Assembly (NCBI RefSeq): GCF_002368395.1
Contig: NZ_AP018254.1
Coordinates: 372,001 to 436,000 of the forward strand
Length of the DNA stretch: 64,000 nucleotides
Direction: 5' to 3'
From: Calothrix sp. NIES-3974
GTDB taxonomy: Bacteria > Cyanobacteriota > Cyanobacteriia > Cyanobacteriales > Nostocaceae
Shown here: positions 16,561 to 26,429 of the stretch, piece by piece
How positions within the stretch are numbered: position 1 is the first letter of the stretch
Layout of the letters: the number at the start of each line of letters is the position of its first letter
Notes under the pieces: model-generated
The model's database searches: none
What the model was told of the DNA's origin: nothing
What the model saw: only the letters and a program-made list of their open reading frames with translations
Position numbers and translations under genes: made by a program

Positions 16561-17191
16561 TGATTGCATACCAAATGTAAATAAACGTGAATACTCCTAG
16601 GGAGAAGCTCGCTACGACGGATTGTAAACGCGACAATCCTTGTGAATGAATGATTTTTTCAGTTAAAGTTCAAAGTCACCTTTAAATTTAGTTGATAACA
16701 AACTCAATAACTGATTGATTCCTGGTTTACTGATTTTGTTCTCAATAGACTAGTGGTTCATCACATAAGTTCTGAAGGGTTTGTATTAGTGGCTTTAGCT
16801 TCGACAAAGCTTTATCATAAAGGCGCTATACCCTCAGGGTTGTCGTAAAATAGCGCTACTGGGTGCCTTTCTTTACTCATCAAAATTAATGTGAGGTTTT
16901 TAAAAACTTTTATTGACCACGAATATTGCTGGACACAGGTTTCAAGCTTTATAAACCATCGTAGCTAGCTTCGACCTAGGGGTAGTCAGGTTTAATTAGG
17001 ACTAATCTAAAAAACTTGAATTCTGACGAAGATGCAAACACAAGATATTTTTTCCCGCATTTCTCACAAAACCCTAGAACTCACAGGGATAATCCGTAGA
17101 AGGAAAATCAGTCCCTTACTCAAGGCTTACAACTTACTCGTGAGAAACCCAGGTTTTGTATCCTATATTCTGTCTCCTGTATCCTAACCGT
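16561..17191. other. mysC-mysD spacer, repeat remnants, no gene
   Basis: Remnants of dispersed repeats can be seen: a GTTTGTATTAGTGGCTTTAG/AAAGCTT block (16779-16813), related to one upstream of mysB (19630-19662), and a block TTACTCAAGGCTTACAACTT with CTCGTGAGAAACCCAGG (17115-17156), related to sequences at about 38650 and 44690. No open frame of interest is seen. Confidence 0.55.
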
Positions 17192-18562
17192 CTAATCTCC
17201 CCCTAATTCTACCAATTTACCGATATTAAAATCAATCCTCACCCAACCTCGCAATTGCAACAGATTTTGCCACAATAACAGAGGTATCTGCCAATGGTGT
17301 ACCATCAAAAAGGGTAAGGGGTCATCTAAGGAGTAAATCGCATCAACTCCTGTAGATAATACTTTCCAGCGATACTGTAAATCCTTCCAGGAACGAATAC
17401 CCGTCAACCGCCATATCTCATGGTACAACCAATAGGTGGGTTTACTGTCAGGTAAGGGTTGAATTGGTTGTTCCCAAACTCCCTCATCTAAATAAGCATC
17501 CGCAACCCTGGGATGGTTGTAAAACATGGTAATAGCGGAGTGGGTACGGGGATTACATTCAATTGCATATACTTCCCCATCTTCTGTTTCAATGAAGTCG
17601 AAGGATACCTGTCCAGTAATTCCTAACTCTTTGACAAATTTACTTACCCATGACTGGATACGGGGATGGTCTATATTTTCATAGTTGACTTGAAAAGCTG
17701 AAGACTTGGATGTGCAGTGCATCCGTAATTCCCCGTTTTTGACTGTGCTATGGGTGCAGTATTCTTGACCAGGAATGAATTCCTGCATAATCCAGGGATT
17801 CTCTGGACTAATGGGTAAACTCCTGACAAATCTTTCTGTTGCTTCTGGAGTTTCACAGGGTAGTTTGGTTAAATCTAAGCGTCGCACTGAGTCGTAACGA
17901 ATACTTTTAAGAATGTAGGGACGGGTTTCCTTCTGAAAGTCAAAGTTAATGACTTGATGGGGATGGGTAATCAAGAATGACTTAGGAACTGACAATCCCA
18001 GTTTCCTTGCTGTTTCCGCAAAGGTGAATTTGTCATCGAGCATTTTCACCATTTCCGGGTCGCAATGGAAGACTTGTGTAAGAAACCCCATTTCCGACTT
18101 AACCAACGCATCATAATAACTAGCAACGGGAGAACAAACGGGAACATATAAATCTACTTTTTCCCGCTTAATAATATCCAGTAATGCTTGGATGTATGCA
18201 GATGGATTTTTTTCCGGTGCAGGAACAGTATAAAACTTATTAACTGCATTGGAAAAACGATGTCCTGTCAACCAGTATTTATGGGATTCAATCAATATTA
18301 CCCGATGTCCAGCAGCGTGAAACCTCCGCGCAATTAGTAACGCTTTGGTCATTTTCCCCCCGCTAATCAGGATGGTTTTCTGAGAAATCGGGTTTCTCAA
18401 AGAAACCCGACTTATAAGTCCTACTCCTGTTAACAACAAATTAATAGGTAGGACTAGTAACAGTAAACCCAAAGTTGCTAAATTACGTCCAATGACACCT
18501 ATCTCTCGTCTACCAAAACCTTTCTCAGCAAGGGATTTATTCAAAGAAACCGTATCTATCAT
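17192..18562 (-). CDS. mysC: ATP-grasp ligase MysC (mycosporine-glycine synthase)
   Basis: This ATP-grasp ligase attaches glycine to 4-deoxygadusol to form mycosporine-glycine. It has a hydrophobic N-terminal segment (LATLGLLLLVLPINLLLTGVGL, residues about 28-50), then the conserved start of the catalytic part (ILISGGKMTKALLIARRFHAAGHRVILIESHKYW). Later come PYILKSIRYDSVRRLDLTKLP, WIMQEFIPGQEYCTHSTV and VYAIECNPRTHSAITMFYNHP, and the end is IDFNIGKLVELGGD. It lies 9 bp after mysB and is surely co-transcribed. Residues about 51-62 (RVSLRNPIS region) are encoded by a dispersed palindromic repeat. Confidence 0.95.
   Translation of the reverse strand: MIDTVSLNKSLAEKGFGRREIGVIGRNLATLGLLLLVLPINLLLTGVGLISRVSLRNPISQKTILISGGKMTKALLIARRFHAAGHRVILIESHKYWLTGHRFSNAVNKFYTVPAPEKNPSAYIQALLDIIKREKVDLYVPVCSPVASYYDALVKSEMGFLTQVFHCDPEMVKMLDDKFTFAETARKLGLSVPKSFLITHPHQVINFDFQKETRPYILKSIRYDSVRRLDLTKLPCETPEATERFVRSLPISPENPWIMQEFIPGQEYCTHSTVKNGELRMHCTSKSSAFQVNYENIDHPRIQSWVSKFVKELGITGQVSFDFIETEDGEVYAIECNPRTHSAITMFYNHPRVADAYLDEGVWEQPIQPLPDSKPTYWLYHEIWRLTGIRSWKDLQYRWKVLSTGVDAIYSLDDPLPFLMVHHWQIPLLLWQNLLQLRGWVRIDFNIGKLVELGGD
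18375..18411. repeat. Dispersed GAAACCCG/CGGGTTTC palindrome inside mysC
   Basis: CGGGTTTCT (18389-18397) and AGAAACCCG (18401-18409) form a perfect hairpin, with an overlapping alternative pairing GAGAAA/TTTCTC. This palindrome is a common non-coding dispersed repeat in cyanobacteria, yet here it is read in frame as a linker. Confidence 0.75.
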
Positions 18563-18571
18563 GAGTAATAC

Positions 18572-19405
18572 CTATATCACCCGACTAATCAGTGTCACAC
18601 CATCGCGCAAAGGCAAAATCACTTGCTCAACCCGTGCATCATTTGCTACTAATCGATTAAATTCCGCGATCGCATTTCCATTTGCACTCCGTTTTTCGGG
18701 TTCTAGATATGCTTGTCCCTGCATGAGGGTGTTATCCACACAGATAATTCCTCCCGGTGCAAGTAAATTCCCATCCAGAATCATCTGATAATAGGCAATA
18801 TATTCCCTTTTATCCGCATCTATGAATATTAAATCAAAACTTTCCCCTACATCCACTAAGTTTTGCAAAGTTTCCAAAGCGGGTGCAACTTTCACTTGGA
18901 TTTTGCAACCGTGGGGAGATTGAGCAAAGCAATCTTGAGCAAATCTAGCTACATACTCATCCACTTCACAGGCTAGCAAATAACCGTCATCGGGTAAAGC
19001 CTCCGCCATTGCTAAAGCGGAATATCCGGTAAACATCCCTACTTCCAACACCCGTTTGGCTTTTACCATCCGCACAAACATCTTTAGTGTCTGTCCTTCC
19101 ACGTGTCCTGACAACATTTCCTGTTCTAACTGTCGCACCGTTTCCCTATCTTCAAAACGTTTTGACCAGTCTTCTGATGCGGTTTTCCGAGTCAATTCTG
19201 CCAATTCGGGAGATTCACTAGTCGTATAAGCACTGATATAAGGCTCTAAACCAGCAGCTAAATTATACGCATCTTCAACTATGGTTTGAATCTCCTGAAT
19301 ACTTTCTCCCTTGGCAATTTTTTCGGTAATTTGTCCTAGTTTTTCCACTAAAATCCCGTGGGGAGTCACCGGACGTGAAGTGTTATTTTTGACGATTTGA
19401 ACCAT
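18572..19405 (-). CDS. mysB: SAM-dependent O-methyltransferase MysB
   Basis: This class I O-methyltransferase (CCoAOMT-like) methylates 2-demethyl-4-deoxygadusol to 4-deoxygadusol in MAA synthesis. SAM-binding motif I is VLEVGMFTGYSALAMAEALP, followed by LLACEVDE, FDLIFIDADKREYIAYYQ and GGIICVDNTLMQG. The length (277 aa) fits the family. The start codon abuts a heptamer repeat and no SD is seen, as in mysD. It is coupled tightly to mysC (9-bp gap) and lies 450 bp downstream of mysA. Confidence 0.95.
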   Translation of the reverse strand: MVQIVKNNTSRPVTPHGILVEKLGQITEKIAKGESIQEIQTIVEDAYNLAAGLEPYISAYTTSESPELAELTRKTASEDWSKRFEDRETVRQLEQEMLSGHVEGQTLKMFVRMVKAKRVLEVGMFTGYSALAMAEALPDDGYLLACEVDEYVARFAQDCFAQSPHGCKIQVKVAPALETLQNLVDVGESFDLIFIDADKREYIAYYQMILDGNLLAPGGIICVDNTLMQGQAYLEPEKRSANGNAIAEFNRLVANDARVEQVILPLRDGVTLISRVI

Positions 19406-19718
19406 TGGATTTGAGATTTTGGATTATTGGATCGGAAATTAACGGGTAGGAGAAGAAAAATATGAATGCTTTCACCATGAATCCGGCAAAATTAATGTGG
19501 TGGAGTACTACTATTGATCTGTCCCATATGAGGGATTTATCCCTTAAATCAAGAATTATAGCTACTCCTGCAACCCATCAAAATTAATGGGACAAAGCAC
19601 TACTACTCGACTACATAGGTTTTGAGAAGTTTGTAGTTGGGGCTTTAGTATAGAAAAAGCTTACTTTTGATTTTGCCCTGACAGCCTGAAGACTGACAAC
19701 CATTCAAAAATGGGGTGT
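19406..19718. other. Repeat-rich spacer upstream of mysB
   Basis: Heptamer repeats (ATTGGATTTGAGATTTTGGATT, 19404-19425 region) abut the mysB start. Further out lie CATCAAAATTAATGGGAC (19579-19596) and GTTTGTAGTTGGGGCTTTAG (19630-19649), dispersed sequences also recognisable upstream of mysD. No gene is visible. Confidence 0.55.
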
Positions 19719-19846
19719 TTATACCGATTCCAAACTAGAGGCGATATATTGTCATGCTAGCGCGATATATTGTCATGCTAGACGCGATATATTGTCATGC
19801 TAGACGCGATATATCGCGTCTCTAATTTTTTTGGAAATTGGTATAA
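19719..19846. mobile_element. MITE-like element (TTATACCRATT ends) with expanded array 3, between mysA and mysB
   Basis: The left end TTATACCGATTCCAA and the right end TTGGAAATTGGTATAA are terminal inverted repeats. Inside, GCGATATATTGTCATGCTAG occurs three times in tandem (unit about 22 bp) and the array ends in the full dyad AGACGCGATATATCGCGTCT (19802-19821). Arrangement and end sequences match the element at 5827-6021. Confidence 0.85.
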
Positions 19847-19857
19847 CCAGGAATCTC

Positions 19858-21087
19858 CTACACTCCCACCATTTCTATTTCTTCTGTACCGATGTATGCA
19901 TCTACTCCTTCACCACCACGGGGATAGGTAGCACATAATTCCTTGTGAGCTAGTAAACTTGTTGCTAATTCATCTTTTGTTAAATCATTGACGAAGAAGC
20001 AATTACCAATTGGACGTGGCATTGCTGCTCTGAGTTTACCATCTCTAGTCTGAGTAATTGATTCTGTCGCTCGCCAAGCTAGATCAATATCAAACAGAGG
20101 ATGGTCTAAAGATAAACCAATTCGACTCATCAAATCTAAAATGCGATCGCGCTCTTCGTTGCTAATATATCCCCTTATTGCAGCAATTGTCGCCGATAAA
20201 GCCATGTCAATATTCACTGCATGACCGTGGTATAAAGGCACACGGGGAGCTAATTCCAGGGTCGGACTCCAGGTATGTCCATAGGCAATCACCCGATCTA
20301 AGTCTAATTCATGTAGGTTGGGAGTTTCTAATTCCAACATGGTTTTGATCGCTTCGTAGTTGATTTGATGAGCGATCGCTTGTAATTCTGGAGTTCCATT
20401 CACATAACCAAAGTGGGTTTCTAAAAGTTTATCTCCATATTTATAGAGCAACTCAAATACTTCCACGTTTGCAACTACAGCAATTTTCACCAATTCTGCC
20501 ATTCCGTTGCGAATCTGAGCAATAGGTAAGGTCTTCAGGAAGGAAAAGTCGAGAATCACCTGTTTCGGTGCGTGGTATGCTCCGAGACGATTCTTGAGCT
20601 TTTTGTGATTCACTGCGACTTTAATGGCAATTCCTGCATCAATTAGACCAATCAAAGTTGTTGGTACACGAATGTAATTGGTACTACGACGGTACGCAGC
20701 ACAAGCAAATCCGACCACATCCGTCACCAGTCCACCCCCGACGACTAACACGGGTTCTTTACGAATTAAACCGAAATCTGCAAATGCATCCACTATCTTC
20801 TCAAAGGTTGTCAAACTCTTCTCCGGTTCGGTAATTGTGACGGGAAACAGAGTTAAATCAATCTCGTAATAACGGAAGTATTCACGAATTTGTTCACCAT
20901 AGAGACGGTTGACATTAGCGTCCACAACTGCTATTACTCGTCCAAAGTTCTGATAAGTGTCAGCTATTTCTGGATTCTTAATACTGAATGCACCGTTTAC
21001 ATATAACAAGTCAAATTCAATCTTTTCATACCCGGTGACATGAAATGCTGAATCTGTTGCGGTGAAAGTTGCGTGGGGAATACCCAT
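19858..21087 (-). CDS. mysA: 2-demethyl 4-deoxygadusol synthase MysA (sugar-phosphate cyclase)
   Basis: This DHQS-like sugar-phosphate cyclase converts sedoheptulose 7-phosphate to desmethyl-4-deoxygadusol, the first step of MAA synthesis. NAD- and metal-binding segments are present: [62 protein letters not shown] and [21 protein letters not shown] in place of the GHT(F/I)GHA of true dehydroquinate synthase, together with the neighbouring mysB-C-D genes, supports DDGS rather than DHQS. A strong SD (AAGGAGGAT) precedes the start. Confidence 0.95.
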   Translation of the reverse strand: MGIPHATFTATDSAFHVTGYEKIEFDLLYVNGAFSIKNPEIADTYQNFGRVIAVVDANVNRLYGEQIREYFRYYEIDLTLFPVTITEPEKSLTTFEKIVDAFADFGLIRKEPVLVVGGGLVTDVVGFACAAYRRSTNYIRVPTTLIGLIDAGIAIKVAVNHKKLKNRLGAYHAPKQVILDFSFLKTLPIAQIRNGMAELVKIAVVANVEVFELLYKYGDKLLETHFGYVNGTPELQAIAHQINYEAIKTMLELETPNLHELDLDRVIAYGHTWSPTLELAPRVPLYHGHAVNIDMALSATIAAIRGYISNEERDRILDLMSRIGLSLDHPLFDIDLAWRATESITQTRDGKLRAAMPRPIGNCFFVNDLTKDELATSLLAHKELCATYPRGGEGVDAYIGTEEIEMVGV

Positions 21088-21141
21088 TTTTTTATCCTCC
21101 TTCAGGAATAGGTTTAAATTACTAATAAAGCTGATGATTCA

Positions 21142-21154
21142 TGTACGTAGTACA
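21142..21154. promoter_or_regulatory. Short dyad TGTAC-GTA-GTACA upstream of mysA
   Basis: A 5-bp inverted repeat with a 3-bp centre lies about 55 bp upstream of the mysA ATG. It could be an operator for the MAA genes or chance; no -10/-35 pair is clear. Confidence 0.25.
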
Positions 21155-22879
21155 AAACCCATTGACTAGCAAATTCTAGGGGACAGATTACTCGAAATGC
21201 AGATTCAGACAGGGTTCTACCCTTTGAAACCAGATGTTGGTCAGGATATTATTTCTCGCGAATTTGTCAGGGATGTGGTCGAATTGGGATTGCAAATGAA
21301 ATTCATTATCTTGAAGAGGACGACATGTAGTGGAGTCAAAAGCTGATCCAAAATAAAGCCTTTTGAACTGCCAACTAAACTTTGCTATGACTTTTAAATA
21401 TTAGTGCTGCTCTACCAGATTAAACCAGTGTCAACAGGAATGGTATTTACGACCTCCAAGGGAAGCAACTACCATTCACTGTATCTGGGAAACTGGCTTT
21501 TTCCTAATATCCGAAAGTTCAGCCCAAATTAGAGCAATTGGTGAATCGTCCTCAATCAAGCTAATTCATCAGAGAGATTTGCATCCATTCCCATCAATTA
21601 CATAACGTCGGTGAAACGTTGAATCCCAAGATTCACAGCGACCCGTATCCAACTGGATTGACGCTGATTTGTGCCGACAGACTTAGTAAATAAAATGGGG
21701 AAAGAAGCTCAATTTGAAAAAATCAGCCCTAATATCCCATCTGCTTTCAATTTCATCCCAATCAAAACTTGAGGTTAATTCGTAATTGTTAATACCTGCT
21801 ACGCGGAAAGCAAGCGACATAATCCGTAATTAAAAAGGGTTTCATTACCCTACTCCTATAACCAGTTATGGTCTAGGTGGGACTTCGCCGTGAGTTCAGA
21901 CGAATGTTTCAAATCCCCATCTAAAACATGATTACGGACTATAACCTACGAATTACTAGTTGATTTAGCTGCTGATATGGTAACAGAGTCAATTTAAATT
22001 ATATTGACCAAATTAATACCAAAATCTCAAGTTGCGAATCCCTTTGAGATGAATTATTTCCACCAAAGCGATCGCAAAATGTGATTCAGGGGAATTTTAG
22101 ATGTGGAAAGAAATCTATCTTTGTCTCCCAGCTTCCACTTGAGATTACAACCCTGATTGAGATTAAGTCCGATAGTCATATAAATGCCTTAAACTAACCT
22201 TAATTTGGCCAGGAACAAAGTCAACTAAATGCTGTCAAAATACTGCAATTACTGAGTCAATGATAAAACTCAGATAATTGAAAAATTTAAACTTTTTTGG
22301 TAATGCTATTTCAGTCATGGGAAATTAGCACTACATCTAATCTCGCAACATCCGAAAATGCTGATGGTTGAGATTTTATCTAATTGCGCTCACCTGAAAA
22401 TACTGTGTTAAGTTTCACATATATTTCTTGCGAACACAAAATTAGCTTAACGCTATTAGTCCAACTATTTACCCTTTTTAATATTGGAATTACTTATCTG
22501 TGTATTCATTATTAATAATTTTTTAATATTTTTCCCAGGGTCGGTCGAAATTAAGTAAGGGAAAAGATTGACAAAACCGTTATTTTCATATATGTCGCTA
22601 GGGTTTTGGACGTATTCTTCTTGTTTAGTACAAATTCCGCATTTAAAATCATTGGTAAAAAGTTAGGTTTTAAGATAAATCTCGATGGAACAAGATGATT
22701 GTGCTGAAACCCTGACTTCTAGAACCAAAAAATCTGAGGAAGTTTGCGGAAAAAACGACTCCTTCAACTTTCTGCAAAAACAAGCGAATTGCAACGCAAT
22801 GACTTCAACTCCTCATCCCAAATCCGTGAGGGTAAAGTCTGGTGGAAGAATAAATCTCCCCCGAAGTTTACCAGAAAGC
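21155..22879. other. Gene-free stretch upstream of the MAA cluster
   Basis: No convincing coding sequence is seen on either strand over about 1.7 kb. A 49-codon frame (21197-21346, MQIQTGFYPLKPDVG...) and a 78-codon frame (22685-22921) look random. A dispersed GCTACGCGGAAAGCAAGC block (21799-21816) is present, and the reverse form occurs at 39753-39774. The stretch may be a decayed gene or the site of long 5' regulatory sequence for mysA. Confidence 0.5.
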
Positions 22880-22919
22880 ACAAAGTCTACGGGGGGACGC
22901 TCCCCCCGCAGAACTTTGT
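22880..22919. terminator. Long GC-rich hairpin downstream of glgA
   Basis: ACAAAGT (22880-22886) pairs with ACTTTGT (22913-22919), and inside it CGGGGGGA pairs with TCCCCCCG around a CGC loop (22890-22908). It lies 60 bp beyond the glgA stop. It has no T-run, so it may act as an mRNA 3' barrier or be a dispersed repeat. Confidence 0.55.
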
Positions 22920-22979
22920 AAGCAGAAAATCTTCCCGGTAACTTCTATTTCCCAACTTTCCGCAAAATCCCCAATCGAA

Positions 22980-24359
22980 TTAGGGATTTCCACCATACAT
23001 TGAATGGTACAAAGCATCATACTGCTTCGCTGACTGTATCCAGCTAAAATCCTGCTTCATTCCCCGTTGTTGTAAAGCTTGCCATTGTGGTTTAAAGCGG
23101 AAACCTTCCCAAGCTCGAACTAAACAGGTAAATAAATCTAACGGTTCATAGCGGTCAAAACAATAACCAGTACCAGACTCCAGCATCGGTTCATAATGGG
23201 ATACCGTATCCACCAATCCCCCTGTTCGACGGACGATGGGGACAGAACCGTAACGTAAAGCCAGCATTTGACTGATTCCACAGGGTTCAAACCGACTTGG
23301 CATTAAAAATCCATCTGTCCCAGCATAAATTCGTCGTGCTAGAGCATCGTTATACAGCAATTGAATAGCCATCCGTCCACGATAGCGGGAAGCCATTTGC
23401 CACATTTGACTTTCATAATACCTATCTCCAGTACCTAATAACACAAATTGTGCATCCGTATAGGCCATAAATCGATCTAGGATTTGAATCACTAAATCAA
23501 TCCCTTTTTGATCCACTAACCGTGTCACCATCCCAATCAAAAAAACTTGGGAATTGACTTCTAAACCAACTTCCTCCTGTAAGGCGATTTTATTTGCTTT
23601 GCGTTTATCTATAGTATCAAAATCAAATTGCTGAGTAATATATTTATCCGTTGCCGGATTATAAACCTCTGTATCAATACCATTAAGAATACCTGATAAT
23701 TTGCCGCTAATAAACGACATTAACCCTTCCAATTCTTCGCCATATAACGGTGTTTTAATTTGTTCTGCATAGGTTGGTGAAACCGTATTTACCCGGTCAG
23801 CATATTGGACAGCCGCAGCCATTGTATTATGACCTTGCATATACCAAGGACACCAAGTAATCTGTTCTAAATACCAGCGCCACGGTCCTTGATAAGCGAG
23901 ATTATGAATCGTAAATACCGTGGTAATATCCGGGGATTGATGCATCCACACAGGTATCATCCCGGTGTGCCAATCATGACAGTGAATAATTTCCGGTTTC
24001 CAGTAATTCCAACAAAATTCTGCCGCTCCATTGGCAAACAAAGTAAAGCGCCAACCCTCATCCTCACCACCATAAATACGTCGACCGGAAAAGGCTAAAT
24101 GACCAAATAAATATAACGGTACGTCAGTACCCGGTAAAACTGTTTCGTAAACATGGAAGTCCTGAAACATGGCAAAACCCTTCCAAATGGGTTCCTGGGG
24201 GATTTCCATTTTGTCGGGTAAAAACCCGTAGTATGGTATAAAAATTCGCACATCATGACCCATTTGCCGCAACACCTTTGGTAATGCACCCACCACATCA
24301 CCCATTCCTCCAACTTTGGCAATTGGTGCTGCTTCTGCTGCTACAAATAAAATTCGCAT
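22980..24359 (-). CDS. glgA: Glycogen synthase (ADP-glucose:glycogen glucosyltransferase)
   Basis: This GT5 glycogen synthase extends alpha-1,4-glucan from ADP-glucose. The N-terminus [27 protein letters not shown] carries the KxGG substrate loop, and the C-terminal domain carries [34 protein letters not shown]. Total 459 aa if started at the family-typical MRILF (chosen); an upstream Met eight codons earlier (24383) is possible and neither has a clear SD. Heterocystous cyanobacteria often have two glgA paralogues; which one this is cannot be decided here. Confidence 0.95.
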   Translation of the reverse strand: MRILFVAAEAAPIAKVGGMGDVVGALPKVLRQMGHDVRIFIPYYGFLPDKMEIPQEPIWKGFAMFQDFHVYETVLPGTDVPLYLFGHLAFSGRRIYGGEDEGWRFTLFANGAAEFCWNYWKPEIIHCHDWHTGMIPVWMHQSPDITTVFTIHNLAYQGPWRWYLEQITWCPWYMQGHNTMAAAVQYADRVNTVSPTYAEQIKTPLYGEELEGLMSFISGKLSGILNGIDTEVYNPATDKYITQQFDFDTIDKRKANKIALQEEVGLEVNSQVFLIGMVTRLVDQKGIDLVIQILDRFMAYTDAQFVLLGTGDRYYESQMWQMASRYRGRMAIQLLYNDALARRIYAGTDGFLMPSRFEPCGISQMLALRYGSVPIVRRTGGLVDTVSHYEPMLESGTGYCFDRYEPLDLFTCLVRAWEGFRFKPQWQALQQRGMKQDFSWIQSAKQYDALYHSMYGGNP

Positions 24360-24785
24360 TTTTGCTTTTTCCCGACTCTGCATGTTCCAGAATACAGGAT
24401 AGGGGAGATGGTTTGGACTAATCGATTTTAGATTTTAGATTTTGGATTTTGGATTTTGGATTTTACGGAAAGTTGGGGAAGAGAAGTTGCTTTTCTCATT
24501 TTCATCCGTCGCAATCGTTTTTCAAATTTGTATGATATCGTGGATTAAAGCGGAGCCTCCCAGGTAGCGTTACCAGGCATAGAGAGGATGATAAAAAGAA
24601 ATTTCCTCCTGTATTCTGTTTCCTGCATTCTCATATAAAAACATTAGTGCTAACTTTCCTAATTCACCCTGACCTTCTCAAGCTGAATCAAAAAAGTTAG
24701 CACCTTCATGTTTATTCACAAATGATGATGAAAATGCTCTATTTTCGACAGTTTACCGCAATAACTGAAAACTAACAGAAAGCTA
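24360..24785. other. glgA-hemC spacer with ATTTTGG heptamer repeats
   Basis: TTTTAGATTTTAGATTTTGG and continuing ATTTTGG units (24425-24462) form a short tandem heptamer repeat. Otherwise the 425 bp hold no gene; the glgA promoter must lie here. Confidence 0.6.
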
Positions 24786-25754
24786 TTAACGTTGGATTTC
24801 AGCGAAAATTTCGTTTAAAATAGCCTGCGCTCCTTGTTCCCGTAGACTGTGGGCTAATTGGGTTCCTAAACTTTCAGCCGCGATCGCAGGTCCAGATACG
24901 GTATCTTTAACTAATTTTTGTCCATCCACACTGGCTACGATACCACTCAATGTTAAAGTTTCGCCATCAATTGTAGAAGTTACACCGATAGGTACTTGAC
25001 AACCACCTTCTAAATCCCGTAAGAAAGCTCTTTCTGCCAAACAGCGATCGCGGGTTTCGCTGTGTTCAATAGCCTCTTTTAACATGGCAATCAAATCATC
25101 ATCATCTGCGCGACATTCAATTCCCAATGCACCTTGACCGACAGCATGTAAGGAAAACTCGCTGGGGATAGCTTGATGAATGCGATCGCCCATCCCCAAG
25201 CGTTCCAAACCTGCAACCGCTAAAATCAGCACATCGTATTCACCCGCATCCAACTTGGCTAAACGGGTATTTAAATTACCACGCACATCTTTAAATTCTA
25301 GGTGGGGAAAATGATGGCGCAGTTGAGCTAACCTGCGTAGAGAAGATGTTCCCACTACAGTTCCCGGTGGTAAGGTTTCTAATTGGTAATCTTTAAACTT
25401 TTCATGGACAACCAGCGCATCAGCTGGATTTTCCCGTTCCGTAATCGCAGCCAAAGTTAAACCATCGGGTAGCTTCGTCGGTAAATCCTTCAAAGAATGA
25501 ACCGCAAAATCAATCTCCCCATTCAACATCCCAACTTCGAGTTCCTTGGTAAATAAACCCTTATCCCCAATTTTTGCCAACGCCACATCCAGAATCTTAT
25601 CCCCTTGGGTAGACATGGTATGCACTTCAAACTTCATATCCGGGAAACATTTTTGAAGTTGATCGCGTACCCAATAGGTTTGAACTAGGGCTAATTGGCT
25701 TTTGCGCGAACCAATCCGAATTGTACGTAACGAAGTGGAAACAACTGATGTCAT
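24786..25754 (-). CDS. hemC: Hydroxymethylbilane synthase (porphobilinogen deaminase)
   Basis: The enzyme polymerises four porphobilinogen units in tetrapyrrole (chlorophyll, haem, bilin) synthesis. The dipyrromethane cofactor Cys is in GGCQVPIGV near residue 248. Other hallmarks are [15 protein letters not shown] at the N-terminus, [26 protein letters not shown] and [13 protein letters not shown]. At 322 aa it is complete. It appears monocistronic, with its promoter in the spacer to the right. Confidence 0.97.
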   Translation of the reverse strand: MTSVVSTSLRTIRIGSRKSQLALVQTYWVRDQLQKCFPDMKFEVHTMSTQGDKILDVALAKIGDKGLFTKELEVGMLNGEIDFAVHSLKDLPTKLPDGLTLAAITERENPADALVVHEKFKDYQLETLPPGTVVGTSSLRRLAQLRHHFPHLEFKDVRGNLNTRLAKLDAGEYDVLILAVAGLERLGMGDRIHQAIPSEFSLHAVGQGALGIECRADDDDLIAMLKEAIEHSETRDRCLAERAFLRDLEGGCQVPIGVTSTIDGETLTLSGIVASVDGQKLVKDTVSGPAIAAESLGTQLAHSLREQGAQAILNEIFAEIQR

Positions 25755-26429
25755 AATATCCAGTTTTTCAAATCAGGAGATATATTTACTGGATCTAGAC
25801 TACCGCAGTAATTGCCATTTATGTCGAAAAAATCTCTAAATTCGTCAAGATTATTTTTTTCTTTTTAACATATCTTTACTAACTTTTGTAAAGGTGTTAA
25901 CAAAATTAGGTTATGTGAGGATTTTGGATTTTGGATTTTGGATTGGTAACGTTATTAAGTTATTGTTATATGCAGTCATCCTAAACGATTCGTGAACGCA
26001 GGAGCGCCTTAAATCAAGTCCTGGAAAAGGATAGCATGTACAACTGACCTAGGATTGCTATCGGAATTTGATTTGATTTTTGCTCACGCAAGTCTGGTGA
26101 AGATTAAGAAAAAACAGAGAGGCTAAATAGAATTAACCCCTCTGTATAATTTTTTAGGACTGACGCAAGTGTCATCAAAATTCTGATTTTTTGTTTGTAG
26201 TCAGCGCGTATAGCACTTACTTTGAGAACTAAAGTCCTCACTACGAACTTAAAATAATATGCCAGTTACGTAAGTCCTGATTGATATAATTTAATCAAGT
26301 ACAAAACTGGGGAAACTCCAAAAATATCCAAAATTTCTGGAGTGAATTTAGTTCTATACTTCTAAATAAACTAGCCGAATCTATAATTAGGAACACTCTA
26401 TGACAACCAACAAAGATATTCAAATTCAA
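25755..26429. other. hemC upstream spacer: heptamer repeats and a MITE
   Basis: ATTTTGG heptamers occur at 25919-25944. A MITE-like element (listed separately) occupies 26156-26278. No coding sequence is seen in the 675 bp. Confidence 0.6.
26156..26278. mobile_element. MITE-like element, AGGACTKACG ends (123 bp)
   Basis: AGGACTGACGCAAGTG at the left and ACGTAAGTCCT at the right are imperfect terminal inverted repeats (the right end read in reverse is AGGACTTACGTAA). The interior carries GTTTGTAGTCAG...AAAGTCCTCACTACGAAC, itself an inverted repeat. A lone AGGACTTACGCA end also occurs at about 44474. Confidence 0.7.

Noticed and set aside
19858-21087. Annotation of mysA as the shikimate-pathway 3-dehydroquinate synthase (aroB)
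   Set aside because: The GHTWSP motif and linkage to mysB, mysC and mysD favour the MAA enzyme.
21197-21346. 49-codon frame upstream of mysA
   Set aside because: Too short and without SD or homology; recorded only as part of the gene-free stretch.
22685-22921. 78-aa frame in the spacer near glgA
   Set aside because: Random composition, and it runs into the GC-rich hairpin; no SD.
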